Assembly (NCBI RefSeq): GCF_000835495.1
Contig: NW_015622543.1
Coordinates: 2,031,849-2,095,848 of the forward strand
Length of the DNA stretch: 64,000 bases
Reading direction: 5' to 3'
Origin: Cladophialophora immunda
Lineage: Eukaryota > Ascomycota > Eurotiomycetes > Chaetothyriales > Herpotrichiellaceae
Position numbers and translations under genes: made by a program. Shown here piece after piece: positions 12,304 through 23,569 of the stretch. Numbering within the stretch: position 1 is the first letter of the stretch; each line of letters begins with the position of its first letter. A model generated the notes under the pieces. That model worked only from the letters and a program-made list of their open reading frames with translations, searched no databases and was not told where the DNA came from.

Positions 12304-14360
12304 AGGGGAGACACTTTAACGCTATAGCCTACTTAATTATGGATAATATCTAAACTCTCCTTAATGGAAACCTACCTAATCTAGATACTTAGAGTATAGA
12401 ATGTAACCTCCTAGTATAGAGAGAGATACTTACCTAATATAGTTTTATAGAAAGGAATAACTTATACTAGACGGGAGTTCTTCTAGCGAACTATACTAAC
12501 CTCCTTACGTTAGAAGGAAAGTTAGGATCTATAGTCCCTCTCGATACGTAAGTATAGAATACTAAAAATACTTTAATACTAGTAACTTACTAACTAGTTA
12601 CCCGTTCTAAAACTAGGAACCTACTATAGCTATAGATTAAAAGTCTTATAGGACTTATAGGCCCCTCTAATACTTCCTCGAGACGCTAGAATATACGTAT
12701 TACTTAATAAGATTAAACTCTCTCTCCGGTCCTCTTAGTCACTCCTCCGTTAGTCACCTTAGTTCCTATACGACCTTAGTAAGGATCTCTTCTAATACGG
12801 TTTAGCTTAGTAGATATAATATAAGGAAGTTTAATATAACTTATAAAACTAGGAGAAGAACATCCTATCATTAGGAGTCTAGAATAGGTAGACTAAATAA
12901 AAGCTAACCTAATTAATATCTTAAGCGTAGTAAAGCGACTACGGCCGTAGATAACGACTCCTAGACCTAAGTTACTAACTTTAACGATCTCCCTTAATCT
13001 AAGTATAAAGAAGCTAAAGATTTCAGGACTCTTCTATAGGATTAAGGTAGGATAGTAGCTTATAAGTTAGGGAATGCGTATTACTAGCTCTTCTAGTACC
13101 GTCTCTCTACTAAAATCTCTTAGGAGCGATATACCTAAGAACTTACTAAATCCGATTCTAAACCCTAGAAGTTCTATTATATTTATATAGGAGCTAATTT
13201 AAAAATATATTAAGTAAACGAATTACGGCTAGAATAAGCTATTAGTTAATTACGAAGATATTCAGAAATACTATAAATACGGCGTTGAAAAGATAGTCAA
13301 TACGTTAAGTCTTCTCGCTAGGTATATATCCGAAAGGTACGCGTCTACCTATCTATATATAGCTAAAAAAGGGGTCGCTATATACCTAGAAGGACTAGAA
13401 AGAATCGCGGCCTAATATAAGGATCCGATAAAGAGCCTAATATAACTAATTAAGCGATAGAAGGAAGAACTTAAGACTTAGAGCTACTAGATCTTACCTA
13501 GATATCCTAACTATAAGATCGTTAACGTCTTAAATAGAGCTCTTCGGAGTGCGCTCTAGAGTCCTAGCCATAACGGATAGGTTAGTAGTTCCTTTATTAA
13601 TACCGGGATCGCTATCTCTTAAAAAGAATCTTATGTAAAGTGCTCTATTATCTCGAGTTTAGCGTTTCTTTTTTAGATTAATTAATGCCGATAAGTAAAT
13701 AATCTAGTAGATTTTAAGGCTTAGGGAGACGTTAATAATCTCTCTAGGTGACTTATTATCGTTAATAATAACTTAGTAGGCGCTAAAAACTACTAGCTTA
13801 TCTTCATAACAGATAGGATAATATAGTCGTACTCTATCATTAACTCTTAATTCGGTCAGTTAAGCGATAGTAAGTTAGCGTTAGATATTTTTATTTGGTA
13901 GTTAAAGGAGCGTATTTTCAGTATCCTACCGCGAAATATCGAGTTAATATCTAACTACTAATAAGATAAAAGTAGCTATGGGCTTTAGGTAGTTAAGAAC
14001 GCTCTTACGGTTATTAACGCTAACACTTACGAGAAAGTGCGTTTATAGGCTGCGTTATCTACCATTTAGGTCGATATCGAAGATCGCTTCCTGATCTCCT
14101 TAAAGATCTACTAGATAGTTAAGCGCTACCTAAAGTAAAGTGGGTAGGCGTTAACTCTCGCGAACATGAGCTCGAAGGAATTAGATTCTAGATAACTAGA
14201 TAATTTTACGGAGGCTTTAAAGGGTATAAAGAAGAATTAATGATTCTAGGAGGGCTAGTGAAGCTAGTTAGGAGACTTAAGTAAGGTCGTTAAGAAAGCG
14301 AGCGATAATGAGAGGGATATAATGGGAAAGGTTTGGAGAGGACCTAAGATATAAGGCGGG
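12304..14360. other. Unidentified RIP-degraded repeat debris
   Basis: AT-rich sequence with the same poverty of CA/TG dinucleotides as the retrotransposon copies, but not homologous to them by eye. Frames on both strands contain short open stretches broken by TAG and TAA. No transposase or reverse-transcriptase motif was recognised. It is probably an older mobile element; its class is unknown. Confidence 0.5.
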
Positions 14361-14698
14361 CGAGCGAGGTGATTAGTCAGCTTTTAGCTATATATTATAT
14401 AAGTAAACGTTACCACTCTCTGATTAGTCAGTTCGAGAGTACCACTTTAGCTTAGTAGTCTTTTCTTTTGTTATTCGCCTGGGCAGATAGAGAGGACAAT
14501 AATAAGATAATCAATCAACTGCTTGACAAGATGTGAACGCGCCTGTTACCTACCGCCGTACGAGTTGGCGCCTATGGCTAGAAGCCTCGCCCCAGTTCAC
14601 TATCTAGTCTTTAAAGTGATTATTATAATAGTTATTACAATAGATAATCTATCTTAGATAGCTATTTTATAGCCTATTTTATAGGTTTTATAGTAGAT

Positions 14699-14728
14699 CT
14701 ATTTATAGATACTAGTATCTATAAATAG
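14699..14728. repeat. 30-bp perfect palindrome
   Basis: The sequence is its own reverse complement over 30 bases, centred on actagt. It lies in AT-rich sequence next to short degenerate repeats, and is probably part of a transposon terminus. No function is known. Confidence 0.75.
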
Positions 14729-14740
14729 AACTTTAGCGCG

Positions 14741-15108
14741 GGTTAGACCTAACCCGACCCGACCCGACCTATGTCAGAGCCTAACTATAAGAGATATCCG
14801 TTATCTTACCTCTTTCCCTTACCTCCCTCTTCTATATACGCTATCTATCCCTTACGTACGCTATCCTTATATCTTATCTCTCTTCACCTTACGTACGGCG
14901 TCCTATCTCTTTTCCCCTTACGTACGGAATATTATTTCTCCACTATACGTGACTGTTGGGCTTAGCCCTAGTTCCTCCGAACTGAGCCTCCTTTAGGGTT
15001 TAACCCGTCATGCGCTAGCCCATTTCTTAGTAGGTTAGGTTAGCCTAAGGAAAAACCCGACCTAACCTATGACCCGCCGGGCCGACTCGACCCATGTCAG
15101 AGCCTAAT
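14741..15108. repeat. Two copies of a cccgacc-rich end, possible hAT-type termini
   Basis: Two stretches (14741-14782 and 15052-15108) each run through cccgacc-type motifs and finish with the same tail, tgtcagagccta. Both face the same way. Clustered GGGTC motifs beside a conserved terminus are common in hAT-type DNA transposon ends, but no 8-bp duplication or transposase is visible here, so the class is a guess. Confidence 0.35.
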
Positions 15109-15116
15109 AAGAGTCG

Positions 15117-15243
15117 TAAGCTTCTCTTATACTTTAAGTCCTATATAACCTAAGTGGTTAGGATAGACCTATTGATATTAAGACCTACTATTCCCTCTGC
15201 CTATCTACCTATAGGCCATCCTTAAAGTTATACTAGAGAACAG
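15117..15243 (+). repeat. Fragment of the LTR also found near 45.8 kb
   Basis: Matches about 45754-45872 over more than 100 bases, including the shared block attccctc-gcctatctacc. This copy carries more TA in place of CA/TG than the one at 45.8 kb, consistent with heavier RIP. It is an isolated fragment. Confidence 0.65.
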
Positions 15244-16099
15244 AAAATCCTAGATATTGGCTTCCTCGACTAGCTAGTTAGCACCGGAGCGCTTCGTGCT
15301 ACACTATAGTTTCTATACTATCTGATTTATGTTTGATGGGTACGGGATAAGAGGACTGCGTTTCCAATAACTACTCTAGGACTATTGGGGTGCTAATGTC
15401 TTGACCGGGATATAACGGTTGCTAATCGGGTAGCCGTCCTCTCTTTAGGAATTCAGACCTAGCCCCAGCCTCCGGAGTGCTCTAGTTAAAGATATTGTCG
15501 CGCTCTTCTTGGATATCTTCCGGAGGAGCTGATAGCCGAGTAGACACGAGCGCGTGATGAGCTCGAATACGTTAGCCTGGGCTATACGGTGGTCGCTATA
15601 ACGGTCGCCGCATAGATAATAATGGTAACTAGCCTCTCAACCGGTGAGGCATTTAATGGCTTTGAATAGGCTTTCGCTTAGTGGTCTGCCAATGCTAGCT
15701 AACCATTTGCAGTTTACATTTCTTGCCTCCTATCGGTATTGCTCCTTGGTGAAATAGTTGGCTCTCAATAATAGATACGTTCTATCCCTATAACGAGAAT
15801 TATATCCTATTTTGACGAGTTGCCTTGGTATATCCTGGGCTCCACAACCTGATGGCTTTGTGGTGTCCTCTCCTGGCCTCTCGTCCACACCCTTCGACGT
15901 AGGCGGCTCCTCTAGACGCCTTTAATTGACCGGCGGCTGAGGGAGTAGGAAGATTGGCTCGCGAGTTGGCTCTGAAACAACGAGTTATTGTATTTTCAGA
16001 TCGCGCAGAGATGGGACCGCTGTCCACCGAGGAGGATAGATTTGCCTAACAACGCGGTTACCCGCTCATGTGACCTCTGTACTCTACCTTCGTCTCGGA
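15244..16099. other. Gene-free transition from repeat block to gene region
   Basis: Base composition rises from AT-rich to about even here. No reading frame with recognisable domains was found on either strand. The last part is the 3' flank of the permease gene. Confidence 0.5.
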
Positions 16100-17687
16100 T
16101 TAGAGCCCGTAGACAAAGGTCCGCTTCTTGTCCGCGTATCGCTTGTCGTTTGTCCTCTCATCCTCAATCTCTTCAGGGGTCATTCTCGCGAGGCATTTCG
16201 CCCTGTAGTGATTGGCATACCTTAGTTCAAAGTGATATAAGGCGAAACCGACCCAAGAAGCTGCAACCAAGGCGACCGTGACTTTTAGAGGCCAACGGTA
16301 AGTCGGGCCATACTTGCTCAGGAACAGCTCACTGCCGATAATTCCCCCCAGATTGCCGTACCCGTTGATTCCCAGAAGGACCGTTCTCTTTCCTGGCTCC
16401 GGCGTGTTACCTGCGAGCCATGCAATCAAGATCGGATAGGAGATGTTACTGCCGGCAAGGAGGACAACAAGGCCACCATAGCGTGCATGGACGTGGGACA
16501 GCGGGAGAGTGATGTCGCAGATGAGTCCAATAATCACAATGGTAAGGCCGAACAGAATATGCATGGTCCTCTCATGGAAGTGATCGGACGAGTAAGCAAC
16601 AGCCAGGACCAAGATGGCACTTAATACGTATGGAGGCACGGTCATCAGGTTGGCCGTGGCCCCTGAGTAGCCCAGGCCCTTTGCACGGTCAGTTCGTGCA
16701 TGACATTCGACCGGCGTAGTTTTGTCTTACCTGAACGACAAGGGGAAAGAAAATGCTGAAGCCGTAAGATGATACAGCTGCGAGAGTGTTGAAGGGGACA
16801 ATGGCCCAAATCTTCCAATCTGTAAAAGCCTCGATCACATCGCGCTTGGTAATCTTTCGGTGGGCGGCCGGGTCGGACTGGGTGTCGATAATCATACGCC
16901 GCACCGCATAGGCTCGTTCTGTCGTGTCTAGAAACCAGGCCTTATCGGGGCTAGGAGCCATCCAAATCGGAGTGATCAAAGCGACGAACATGGTGATTGC
17001 TCCCTCCAGAATAAAGAGGTATTGCCATCCATACAGGGGTCCTCGGATGTGGAAACACCCGTACGCTATCAAGCCACCAAATGCCCCAGCGATAGCGTAG
17101 AAAGCCTGGAAAATGGCAATCCGTAAGGCAAGGTCGAATCGAGGGTACCAGGTGGCTAGATAGGAGGTGCATGTTGGAAAAAAGCCGGCCTCAAAAAAGC
17201 CCATCAACAGACGAAGGGCGATGAATTGTGCCTGATTCTTGACAAAGGCGTGAAACAGTGTGAGAAGTCCCCAGCAAAAGGCAATTATAGCCAACCAATG
17301 TGGCTGTCCAACCCTTTTGCCGATGGCCGCTGAAATCGGCTGGAATGGCACAAAAGTCGCAAAGAAGAGAGAGCTGGCCGTATTGAGTGCGGTCTTGGGC
17401 ATTCCCAAGTCATCGGTAAATCCATCTGTCTGTGCATTTCCGATATTGCTACGGTCCAGACCGTTCAAGAGATAAATGATGACACAGAATGGCAGGACGA
17501 AGAGGTCAATCTTGCGGTTGAGGGACCTATGGTGACGCTTTTCTTCGGGGGCGGAGGGCACATATCCCCCTGTCTTCGTTGCGTAAAGTCCTTGTGGACG
17601 CTCATCGCCATGTCCAACCTTGGAGATCTCCCCATTCGCCTCAGCCTGCTCAGCATGCATTACAGGTCCAAATTTCTCAGCGTCCAT
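16100..17687 (-). CDS. MFS permease of the anion:cation symporter (allantoate/nicotinate permease) family
   Basis: Two exons (17687-16731 and 16678-16100) are joined by a 52-nt GT-AG intron and give 511 residues, normal for the family. A charged N-terminus of about 70 residues leads into the first membrane helix (FVLPFCVIIYLLNGLDRSN), whose LNGLDRSNIGNA motif is typical of Dal5/Tna1-like transporters. The conserved LRLLMGFFEAGFFP segment follows. Exon 2 begins GLGYSGATANLMTVPPY, which matches the family across the splice, and the C-terminus is charged and cytoplasmic. Relatives import carboxylates such as allantoate, nicotinate or pantothenate across the plasma membrane. The gene is divergent from the first BVMO, so it may import that pathway's substrate; the substrate itself is not deducible. 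Confidence 0.88.
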
Positions 17688-18085
17688 CTTGGAAACAGGC
17701 CAGTGGTCCCAGGAGGAGTAAAAGGATGGTTCAGCGATTCAAGCGAGAATCTCAACTCGTTATTCTCGAGTCGGAACCGGAAATGCTCTCGGATTGAACA
17801 CGGGCTAGTCTTGGACTGTGTCCTACCCGGAACAAACAAAGTGCTCGTTGGCAGGGTGTGGTAAAGCGAGCCCCGCAAGGGGAACACCCCCCGCTGCAGA
17901 CTCTTTTCCCGGGTAGTTCAGTCCCGGCCAATTCCTGGTTCCGCGAGGTGCGTCCTGATAACCTTTTGCAACACCCCTTCTTGGCAGTATGTTTTGATAC
18001 CTATCAAGATCTGCAGCGGGGCACATCATATTCGAACAATCGTCTACGGCTCCTCTACCCAGGATCTCTTTCAAACCTGTCCACG
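17688..18085. promoter_or_regulatory. Bidirectional promoter of permease and first BVMO
   Basis: 398 bp lie between the two divergent start codons. It holds tcggaaccggaaatgc at 17771-17786, with CCGGAA at 17777-17782, a hexamer that recurs upstream of most genes in this window. An open frame runs through part of the region ahead of the BVMO start, but it has no family similarity. Confidence 0.55.
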
Positions 18086-20179
18086 ATGGCCAGAGCTTCT
18101 CAGTCGAAAAGAGAATCTCACCCGTCCACCGGGTGGTCTGTAGATGCCAACTTCATCCGGGCCGCGGTGAATAAAGCGGGTATCAATGCCCTACGAATGG
18201 CTCTCTACCAAGTCACTGCCGATCCCGACCTCGCGCTCATGAAAGTGACGAAGCAGAAGATCCGGGGCGGGGCTCTCTTTGACTACGTGCTGAGCGAGCA
18301 GGACATGTCGACCGTGCGTGAGAAGGCCGTCAAATATCTAGTCAAGGGCCCTCAAGAAAGCGTCCCCGAACCACCAACTGTTGCGGAGGCGACGAAACTT
18401 ATGAATCTGTTTGCTGGTGTAACGCTCAATGATAGGGACATTCTGCCTGGTTACGAAGAACTCGCCTACGAAGAATTCCCTCGCGGGGTCCAATGGACAA
18501 TTAAGCCTTCCATGACGACCTTAGCACAGCACAAGGTAGTCATCATCGGCGCAGGTCTTAGCGGCATTGCGGCAGCTATCCAGCTGAAGCGGCTTGGGGT
18601 CCCATACATTGTATACGAGCGACAGAAAGGGGTCGGAGGAACCTGGTTCTTGAACCAGTATCCAGAATGCCGCGTGGATACTCTCAGCTACCTCTTTCAG
18701 TATAAATTCGAGAAGAACTACCCTTGGGCGAGTTATTTTGCCTCGAGAGAGGAGAACCAAAGGTATATAGAGCAGGTCTCTAAAAAGTACGGTGTTTTTG
18801 AGGATATCCGCTTTCAGAAGGAGGTTGTGGCTGCAGCCTGGGACGAGTCACTAGGGACCTGGGACTTAACAATACAAGACAAGCAGTTTGGGGGAGAACA
18901 ACACACACTAGCCCGGTCGATTATAAGCGCTAGCGGTCTCTTTGCAACGGCAAAGAAGCCCAATATACCCGGGATCCAGACCTTCAAGAACCCAATGTTC
19001 CACACAACGCAGTGGGACCACAGTGTGCCATATCAAGACAAAAACGTGGCAGTGATCGGCACTGGCTCGACGGGCACCCAACTCGTCCCTGGAGTTGCTC
19101 GGTCAGCAAAATCCGTCACCGTCTACCAGCGCACGCCTAACTGGATCGCGATATACGAGGGCTATAACTCCAAGGTCGACGCGTCCATGAAGTGGCTGTG
19201 CGATAACATGCCCTACTATTGGCACTGGTATGGCTACGCAGCATACTTTCGGAGTTTAGAACTTGCTCCTCTTCAGGTGCGAGATCACGAGTGGCGGGCA
19301 AAGGGTGGCTGTGTCAACGAGCGTAACGATACCATGCGCGAAGGCCTTACGAATTTTATCAAAATGAAATTTCATGACCGGCCTGACCTGGTGGAGAAGT
19401 TGACCCCTAAATATGCCCCTCTTATACGCCGACTCGTGGTTGATAATGGTTTCTACGATACTCTCAAAGAGCCGCACGTCGAGCTTGTCACTGAAGGGAT
19501 CGATAGGATAACCTCTAAAGGAATCCTGACTAAAGATGGTATAGAGCGGGAGTTCGACCTCATTGTCTTAGGGGCCGGATTCGAAGTTGGCAAGTACTTC
19601 TACCCGATTGACTATGTCGGAAAGAATGGCACCAAGCTATCTTCGTGCTGGGAGAAGGACGGTGCTCGTTCTTACCTCGGAATGGTTATACCAGGCTTCC
19701 CGAATCTTTTCTCACTGTACGGTCCTAATCATCAACCACGAGGAGGAAGTCTTTTCTCCTGGGCCGAGATATGGGCTCGTTACGCGGTGAAAGCCGTCGT
19801 GTGGATGATTGAAAATAATGTTCGAAGTCTTGACGTCAAACAAGATGTCTTTGATGAATACCAAATAAGGCTCGACGAAAGGACTGCCACCCTTATCTGG
19901 GAGGAAGCCGGTGCCGGATACTATGTCAACGAATTTGGTCGACAAGGGGTCAACATGCCTTGGACCACTTCCGAGTATCACGAAATGATCATTAGCCCAA
20001 ATCCAGCCGACTTTGAAGTGGACTACGATAGAGAAGGGGAGGACGAACAAAGCGCAAGACGACCGACGCCCAATGGATCTGCGTCGAATGACACGAACGG
20101 CGTTTACAACGATACCCTTCGCGGAGACACCAAATTGAGCCATAGCAGCGCTCTTGATCAACAACCAATTCTAGTATAA
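18086..20179 (+). CDS. Baeyer-Villiger monooxygenase, HAPMO-like, copy 1
   Basis: Single exon, 697 residues. It would use FAD, NADPH and O2 to turn a ketone into an ester or lactone. An N-terminal extension of about 140 residues, like that of 4-hydroxyacetophenone monooxygenase, precedes the first Rossmann motif GAGLSG (155-160). GGTW lies at 184-187, the second Rossmann GTGSTG at 325-330, and QRTPNW with a likely catalytic arginine at about 349. The BVMO fingerprint FxGxxxHxxxW is present at 300-310 as FKNPMFHTTQW, with the usual Gly replaced by Asn. A hydrophilic tail of about 50 residues is absent from copy 2. Start: the frame is open 76 codons further upstream, but homology to copy 2 begins only after this ATG. 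The substrate is unknown; a broad aryl or cyclic ketone is likely. Confidence 0.9.
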   Translation: MARASQSKRESHPSTGWSVDANFIRAAVNKAGINALRMALYQVTADPDLALMKVTKQKIRGGALFDYVLSEQDMSTVREKAVKYLVKGPQESVPEPPTVAEATKLMNLFAGVTLNDRDILPGYEELAYEEFPRGVQWTIKPSMTTLAQHKVVIIGAGLSGIAAAIQLKRLGVPYIVYERQKGVGGTWFLNQYPECRVDTLSYLFQYKFEKNYPWASYFASREENQRYIEQVSKKYGVFEDIRFQKEVVAAAWDESLGTWDLTIQDKQFGGEQHTLARSIISASGLFATAKKPNIPGIQTFKNPMFHTTQWDHSVPYQDKNVAVIGTGSTGTQLVPGVARSAKSVTVYQRTPNWIAIYEGYNSKVDASMKWLCDNMPYYWHWYGYAAYFRSLELAPLQVRDHEWRAKGGCVNERNDTMREGLTNFIKMKFHDRPDLVEKLTPKYAPLIRRLVVDNGFYDTLKEPHVELVTEGIDRITSKGILTKDGIEREFDLIVLGAGFEVGKYFYPIDYVGKNGTKLSSCWEKDGARSYLGMVIPGFPNLFSLYGPNHQPRGGSLFSWAEIWARYAVKAVVWMIENNVRSLDVKQDVFDEYQIRLDERTATLIWEEAGAGYYVNEFGRQGVNMPWTTSEYHEMIISPNPADFEVDYDREGEDEQSARRPTPNGSASNDTNGVYNDTLRGDTKLSHSSALDQQPILV

Positions 20180-20732
20180 TAGTTGCAATTGGACATCGGC
20201 TGAACACGCCAAAAAGGAGAGTCTTGTGATTTATGAGTTGCCCGACGCTGCCTCTTTCCTCGATTTGCTCATTTTGTGTGATGGGATAAATTCATGCATT
20301 TCAAAGTATAGATATAAGGAGCCATATAATCGATCTAGTGCGCACATGGCGCCCATTTGCCTCCTACGTTTTCAGCTACAGATCGTGACCACACGAATAA
20401 ACCTTCCAGAACGGCCGGCGAAGGCGGGTCGGTCGGTCGGTCACTCCGCGATGGATACATATAGACACGTTACGAAGTCCCGATTCATCTCCTCAAGAAG
20501 ATGTCTCTACGGTACAAAGTATCCCGGTTGTTGGGATCGGAGCGGAGCGAAGAGTAGAACAAAGGAAAGAGGCCACAATCGCCCAGGAGTCGTATTGACT
20601 CAATTGACTTAATGGCGCGTGTGCTGTGTTGGGCTATCTCTAAGGTATCTAAGAAGGAGAGGGGGGAGAGCTGCGTCAAGTGCAGTAGAAGTAGGTGGGC
20701 AGCCTATCCCAAGGTGGAAGGCGTGCCAGAGG
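20180..20732. other. Intergenic region between BVMO 1 and hydrolase pseudogene
   Basis: No gene seen. It contains the convergent 3' ends of the first BVMO and the hydrolase pseudogene. The short open frames here have no recognisable domain. Confidence 0.5.
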
Positions 20733-21560
20733 TCATGTGACCCCAACACCAGTGACCCATTTTACCATGTGGTCATAGTATTCAGAGACGACTGGTAAAT
20801 CAACAGCCAGCATGAATCCATGGGGAAGGCCGGGGTACACATTCAACTCGACTTCCACACTAGAACGACCGTCATTATGGTTTGATCATAGCTAACTTAG
20901 CACTAACTCACCCCGCAGCTTTCAGTGATTCCGCATAGGCGAGATCTTCGTCCCTCAGAGGATCCATGCCAGCTGCCTGAATTACTATAGCATGTCAGCT
21001 CAGTACGACCGAGAACGGCTTGCCGGGGTATTATCTTACGTGCGGGTGGCAGAGCAGCGTGTGAGGTTGCCAGTAAAGGGCTCGTTAAATAATCTGGAGT
21101 TGGCTCCGGAAGGTATTGAGCTGTACGGCCAAAGATCAGTTCACATCAGGAGCCCAAGGTTTCGGTGGCTTACCCCAAAATCATTTCATGGCTTTTCCAT
21201 CGATGGTAGGGGCGTCAGAGTTCTGCTCGTAGCTTTCAAGCTCGTATTTGTCATGGGGGAACAGATCAGGGTGGCACAGCGCTGGGACATTAAGTAGTTG
21301 ACCACGAATATTCCGCAACGCTCCCTCGTCTCCCAACTTGAGTGCCAATGCTGCAGCCTACCATGATTCTGCCGTCAGGAAACTAGGCGGGGGGATCACG
21401 AAAGCTGGTTTGTCTCCGTCAAACCTCCCTTACTGACCGTATTGGACCCAGCACTGGATCCGGCCAATATAATCTTCTGGGGGTCCACCTGCAGCTCAGA
21501 AGCGTGCTCGATCGTCTGAAAGGTTAGTCCAGGGAGTCAAATTAATGATCGGAAGAATCG
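20733..21560 (-). pseudogene. Broken alpha/beta-hydrolase (HSL family), paralogue of the gene at 50.7 kb
   Basis: The minus strand keeps GSSAG (coded at 21446-21460), NVPALCHPD, a SYEQN-DAPTID block, AAGMDPLRDE with the acid residue, and YPGLPHGF with the catalytic histidine, ending in a TGA at 20733-20735. These match the intact hydrolase at 50680-51684 block for block. The tryptophan after KAMK has become TGA (21181-21183), and the N-terminal half with HGGG is missing, cut off where AT-rich repeat begins near 21.6 kb. Two intron-like gaps are visible. The enzyme would have opened esters or lactones, such as BVMO products. It is dead. Confidence 0.85.
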
Positions 21561-22029
21561 GTACCCATTTGAAAGCGTCATATGCATCGCGAAATGGAGT
21601 TGGGAAGGGGTGTTCAGGTGCCCTAGATTAGATTAAGCCGAGGTCAATAAGAGTAGATCGATTCCCCTACTGTCGGTAAAGAGATCTTAATACCTATATA
21701 TTTAACTATTTCGCTATATATCGAGAGATTATAGGCTATCTAGAGTCTCTACCACCTATCCTACACTATTTTCTAGTAGATTTAATATTTCTCTATCTAG
21801 TAGTAGTTATTAATAGGTCGCTAGAGCTCTATTTATAGTATAATTTTCGATATAAACTAAATTTATCTTCTATTTCAAGAGATATATATCTCTATTTATG
21901 TACTAACTATAGCTCTGGGAGGCTATCTCCTACTTCTTTCTATATGCTGCGTTTAATTATCGTCCACCCTTGGCACACTTGCTGATTTTTTGGATTTTTG
22001 CTCGTCACTGTAATAGTAGTACGCGTCAT
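21561..22029. repeat. AT-rich RIP-type fragment
   Basis: From about 21640 to 21960 the sequence turns abruptly AT-rich, like the repeat blocks elsewhere, and then returns to normal. It separates two pseudogenes and seems to have removed the 5' half of the hydrolase. No coding motif was recognised. Confidence 0.5.
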
Positions 22030-22896
22030 TTAAGGAGACAGAAGGCCAATTCCCAGGACCACCAAATTTACTGAGGCTGTAATAAAGCTTGATGCGCCCG
22101 ACAGCAGAAACAAAACAGTTCTTGCAACCTCCTCAGGTTGCCCTATCCGGCCTAAGGCGGTCGTTTTCAGAAAAGTTTCTCTTTTGGGGTTGACAAAGTC
22201 TGTGAGCGGCGTTTGGATGACGCCTCCTGAACGAGGATCAGCATCTGTATGAAGAATGATACCGCAGAACTCACGGAGCTACAGCGTTCACCCGGATACC
22301 CTGTTGGACTGTTTCCCTCGCCACGGACTTTGTAAGCCCGATAACTCCCCATTTTCTAAACGGTATACGGAGAGGAATTAGGCGGTCCAGATTGTCCAGC
22401 AGTGCGCGATGCATTGACAATTGAACGCCCGTCTTGCATACATTGAATTTCGGCTCGTAGTGAGTTTTTGACGCCATCCAGATTTACCCTCAGAATTGTG
22501 TCCCAGTCATCGTCATCAAGAGTCTTGAGAGCAAATTGGACAGGAGCTATCTTCTTGGTTCGCGCGATACCGGCCATATTGGCCGCACCTGCAGCCAGTT
22601 AGCCACAGAAGCTCTGTCTTTCCAAGCTCCCGGCCAAACCATGAAGACTGCCAAAACGATCGACGACAGCTTTGACAGCATCGTTCATTGCTCTAGCTGA
22701 TCCGACGTCACAGGCAACAGAAAGTGCACTACCACCTTCAGATTCTTTCTGTCGGGCGACTTCGTCAGGTGCTTGAATGTTTAACAAGCCTGCGTTTGAC
22801 TGTTGCCGCGCCAATAGTAACGCTGTTGCTCGGACGGATGCCCGAGGCCGCTCCCGTGACGATGAACGTCTTGCCAGCTAGGTCGCCATATTGCAT
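22030..22896 (-). pseudogene. Broken short-chain dehydrogenase/reductase
   Basis: The minus strand starts at 22896 with QYGDLAGKTFIVTGAASGI (NAD(P)-binding motif). It continues in a shifted frame (RATALLLARQ, then DVGSARAMNDAV) and, across a likely intron with a ctaac branch site, to AANMAGIARTKK, DDDWDTILRVNLDGV, the active-site region SSPYTV and GLTKSVARE. It ends with GRIGQPEEVARTVLFLLSG. At least two frameshifts are evident, one right after TGAASGI and one in the YxxxK motif, where a stop follows YTV. Its closest relative in the window by eye is the SDR at 53.8 kb. It would have interconverted an alcohol and a ketone. It shares an upstream region with BVMO 2. Confidence 0.85.
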
Positions 22897-23569
22897 ATCT
22901 GGCAGCTTGTGTCGGTGATCTGGAATAAGCTTCTGTCGTTTACGGTGAAGCAATCTTCCCGGTATAATGAACAACGAAATGTCTGTTCTATCGAAAACCG
23001 ATTTGCAGTATAAAGCTACTCTACTGTGAGGCCAAAACCAGACACAGCAATGACAGTCTGGCAAAAGGCAGCATAAGCGGAAGCATTCACTCGAATTTTG
23101 AGTCCGCCGGAACCGGAAAATTCCTGATTCGAATACACAAACATATTTCAGGACCAGGTGGATGTTGAGATGACCGAAGACTGGGCTACCTGATGGAACC
23201 CGGACATTTTGAGGTTCCGGGAATTCTCTATCTCTCGAATTTCAGCCACATAAACATGGAAAGGTCGTCCGCACAAATCGATATTCTAAGAGCTCCTAAT
23301 TCTATGCCGAAGGAAGCGGATGATATTCTTCGACACTTGGTGGTACTGGCGTGCTGGTTGCTGCTAATCTGAATCCCTCTCGGATCTCAGAAAGCTACTT
23401 GTATTCCGGACCAAAAACCGGAAACAGAAAGCCAAGAGGTCTGGTTAGTAGAACGTGCACGACTTCTTCGAACGTTGCAGTCTTGACACGAACAGATATA
23501 TTCCGGCCGCAGCTCCTCGTCAAAAGGTTCACAGTGTTACAACACCGAGTTTCGTCTTAATCGCTGGAA
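22897..23569. promoter_or_regulatory. Region between SDR pseudogene and BVMO 2, rich in CCGGAA
   Basis: The hexamer CCGGAA/TTCCGG occurs at 23107-23112 and 23113-23118 (tandem), 23215-23220, 23404-23409 and 23418-23423. This is the densest group in the window and lies between divergent genes. Zn2Cys6 regulators usually bind CGG triplets, so these are candidate operator sites; binding is inferred. Confidence 0.5.

Noticed and set aside
14771..14965. Short frame in the repeat-rich region
   Set aside because: It lies inside degenerate repeat DNA and has low-complexity composition.
17858..18085. Upstream in-frame extension of BVMO 1 (76 codons)
   Set aside because: It has no similarity to the BVMO family, and the paralogue at 23.6 kb begins where the inner ATG starts.
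19712..20164. 150-codon minus-strand frame inside BVMO 1
   Set aside because: It is antisense to a well-supported gene.
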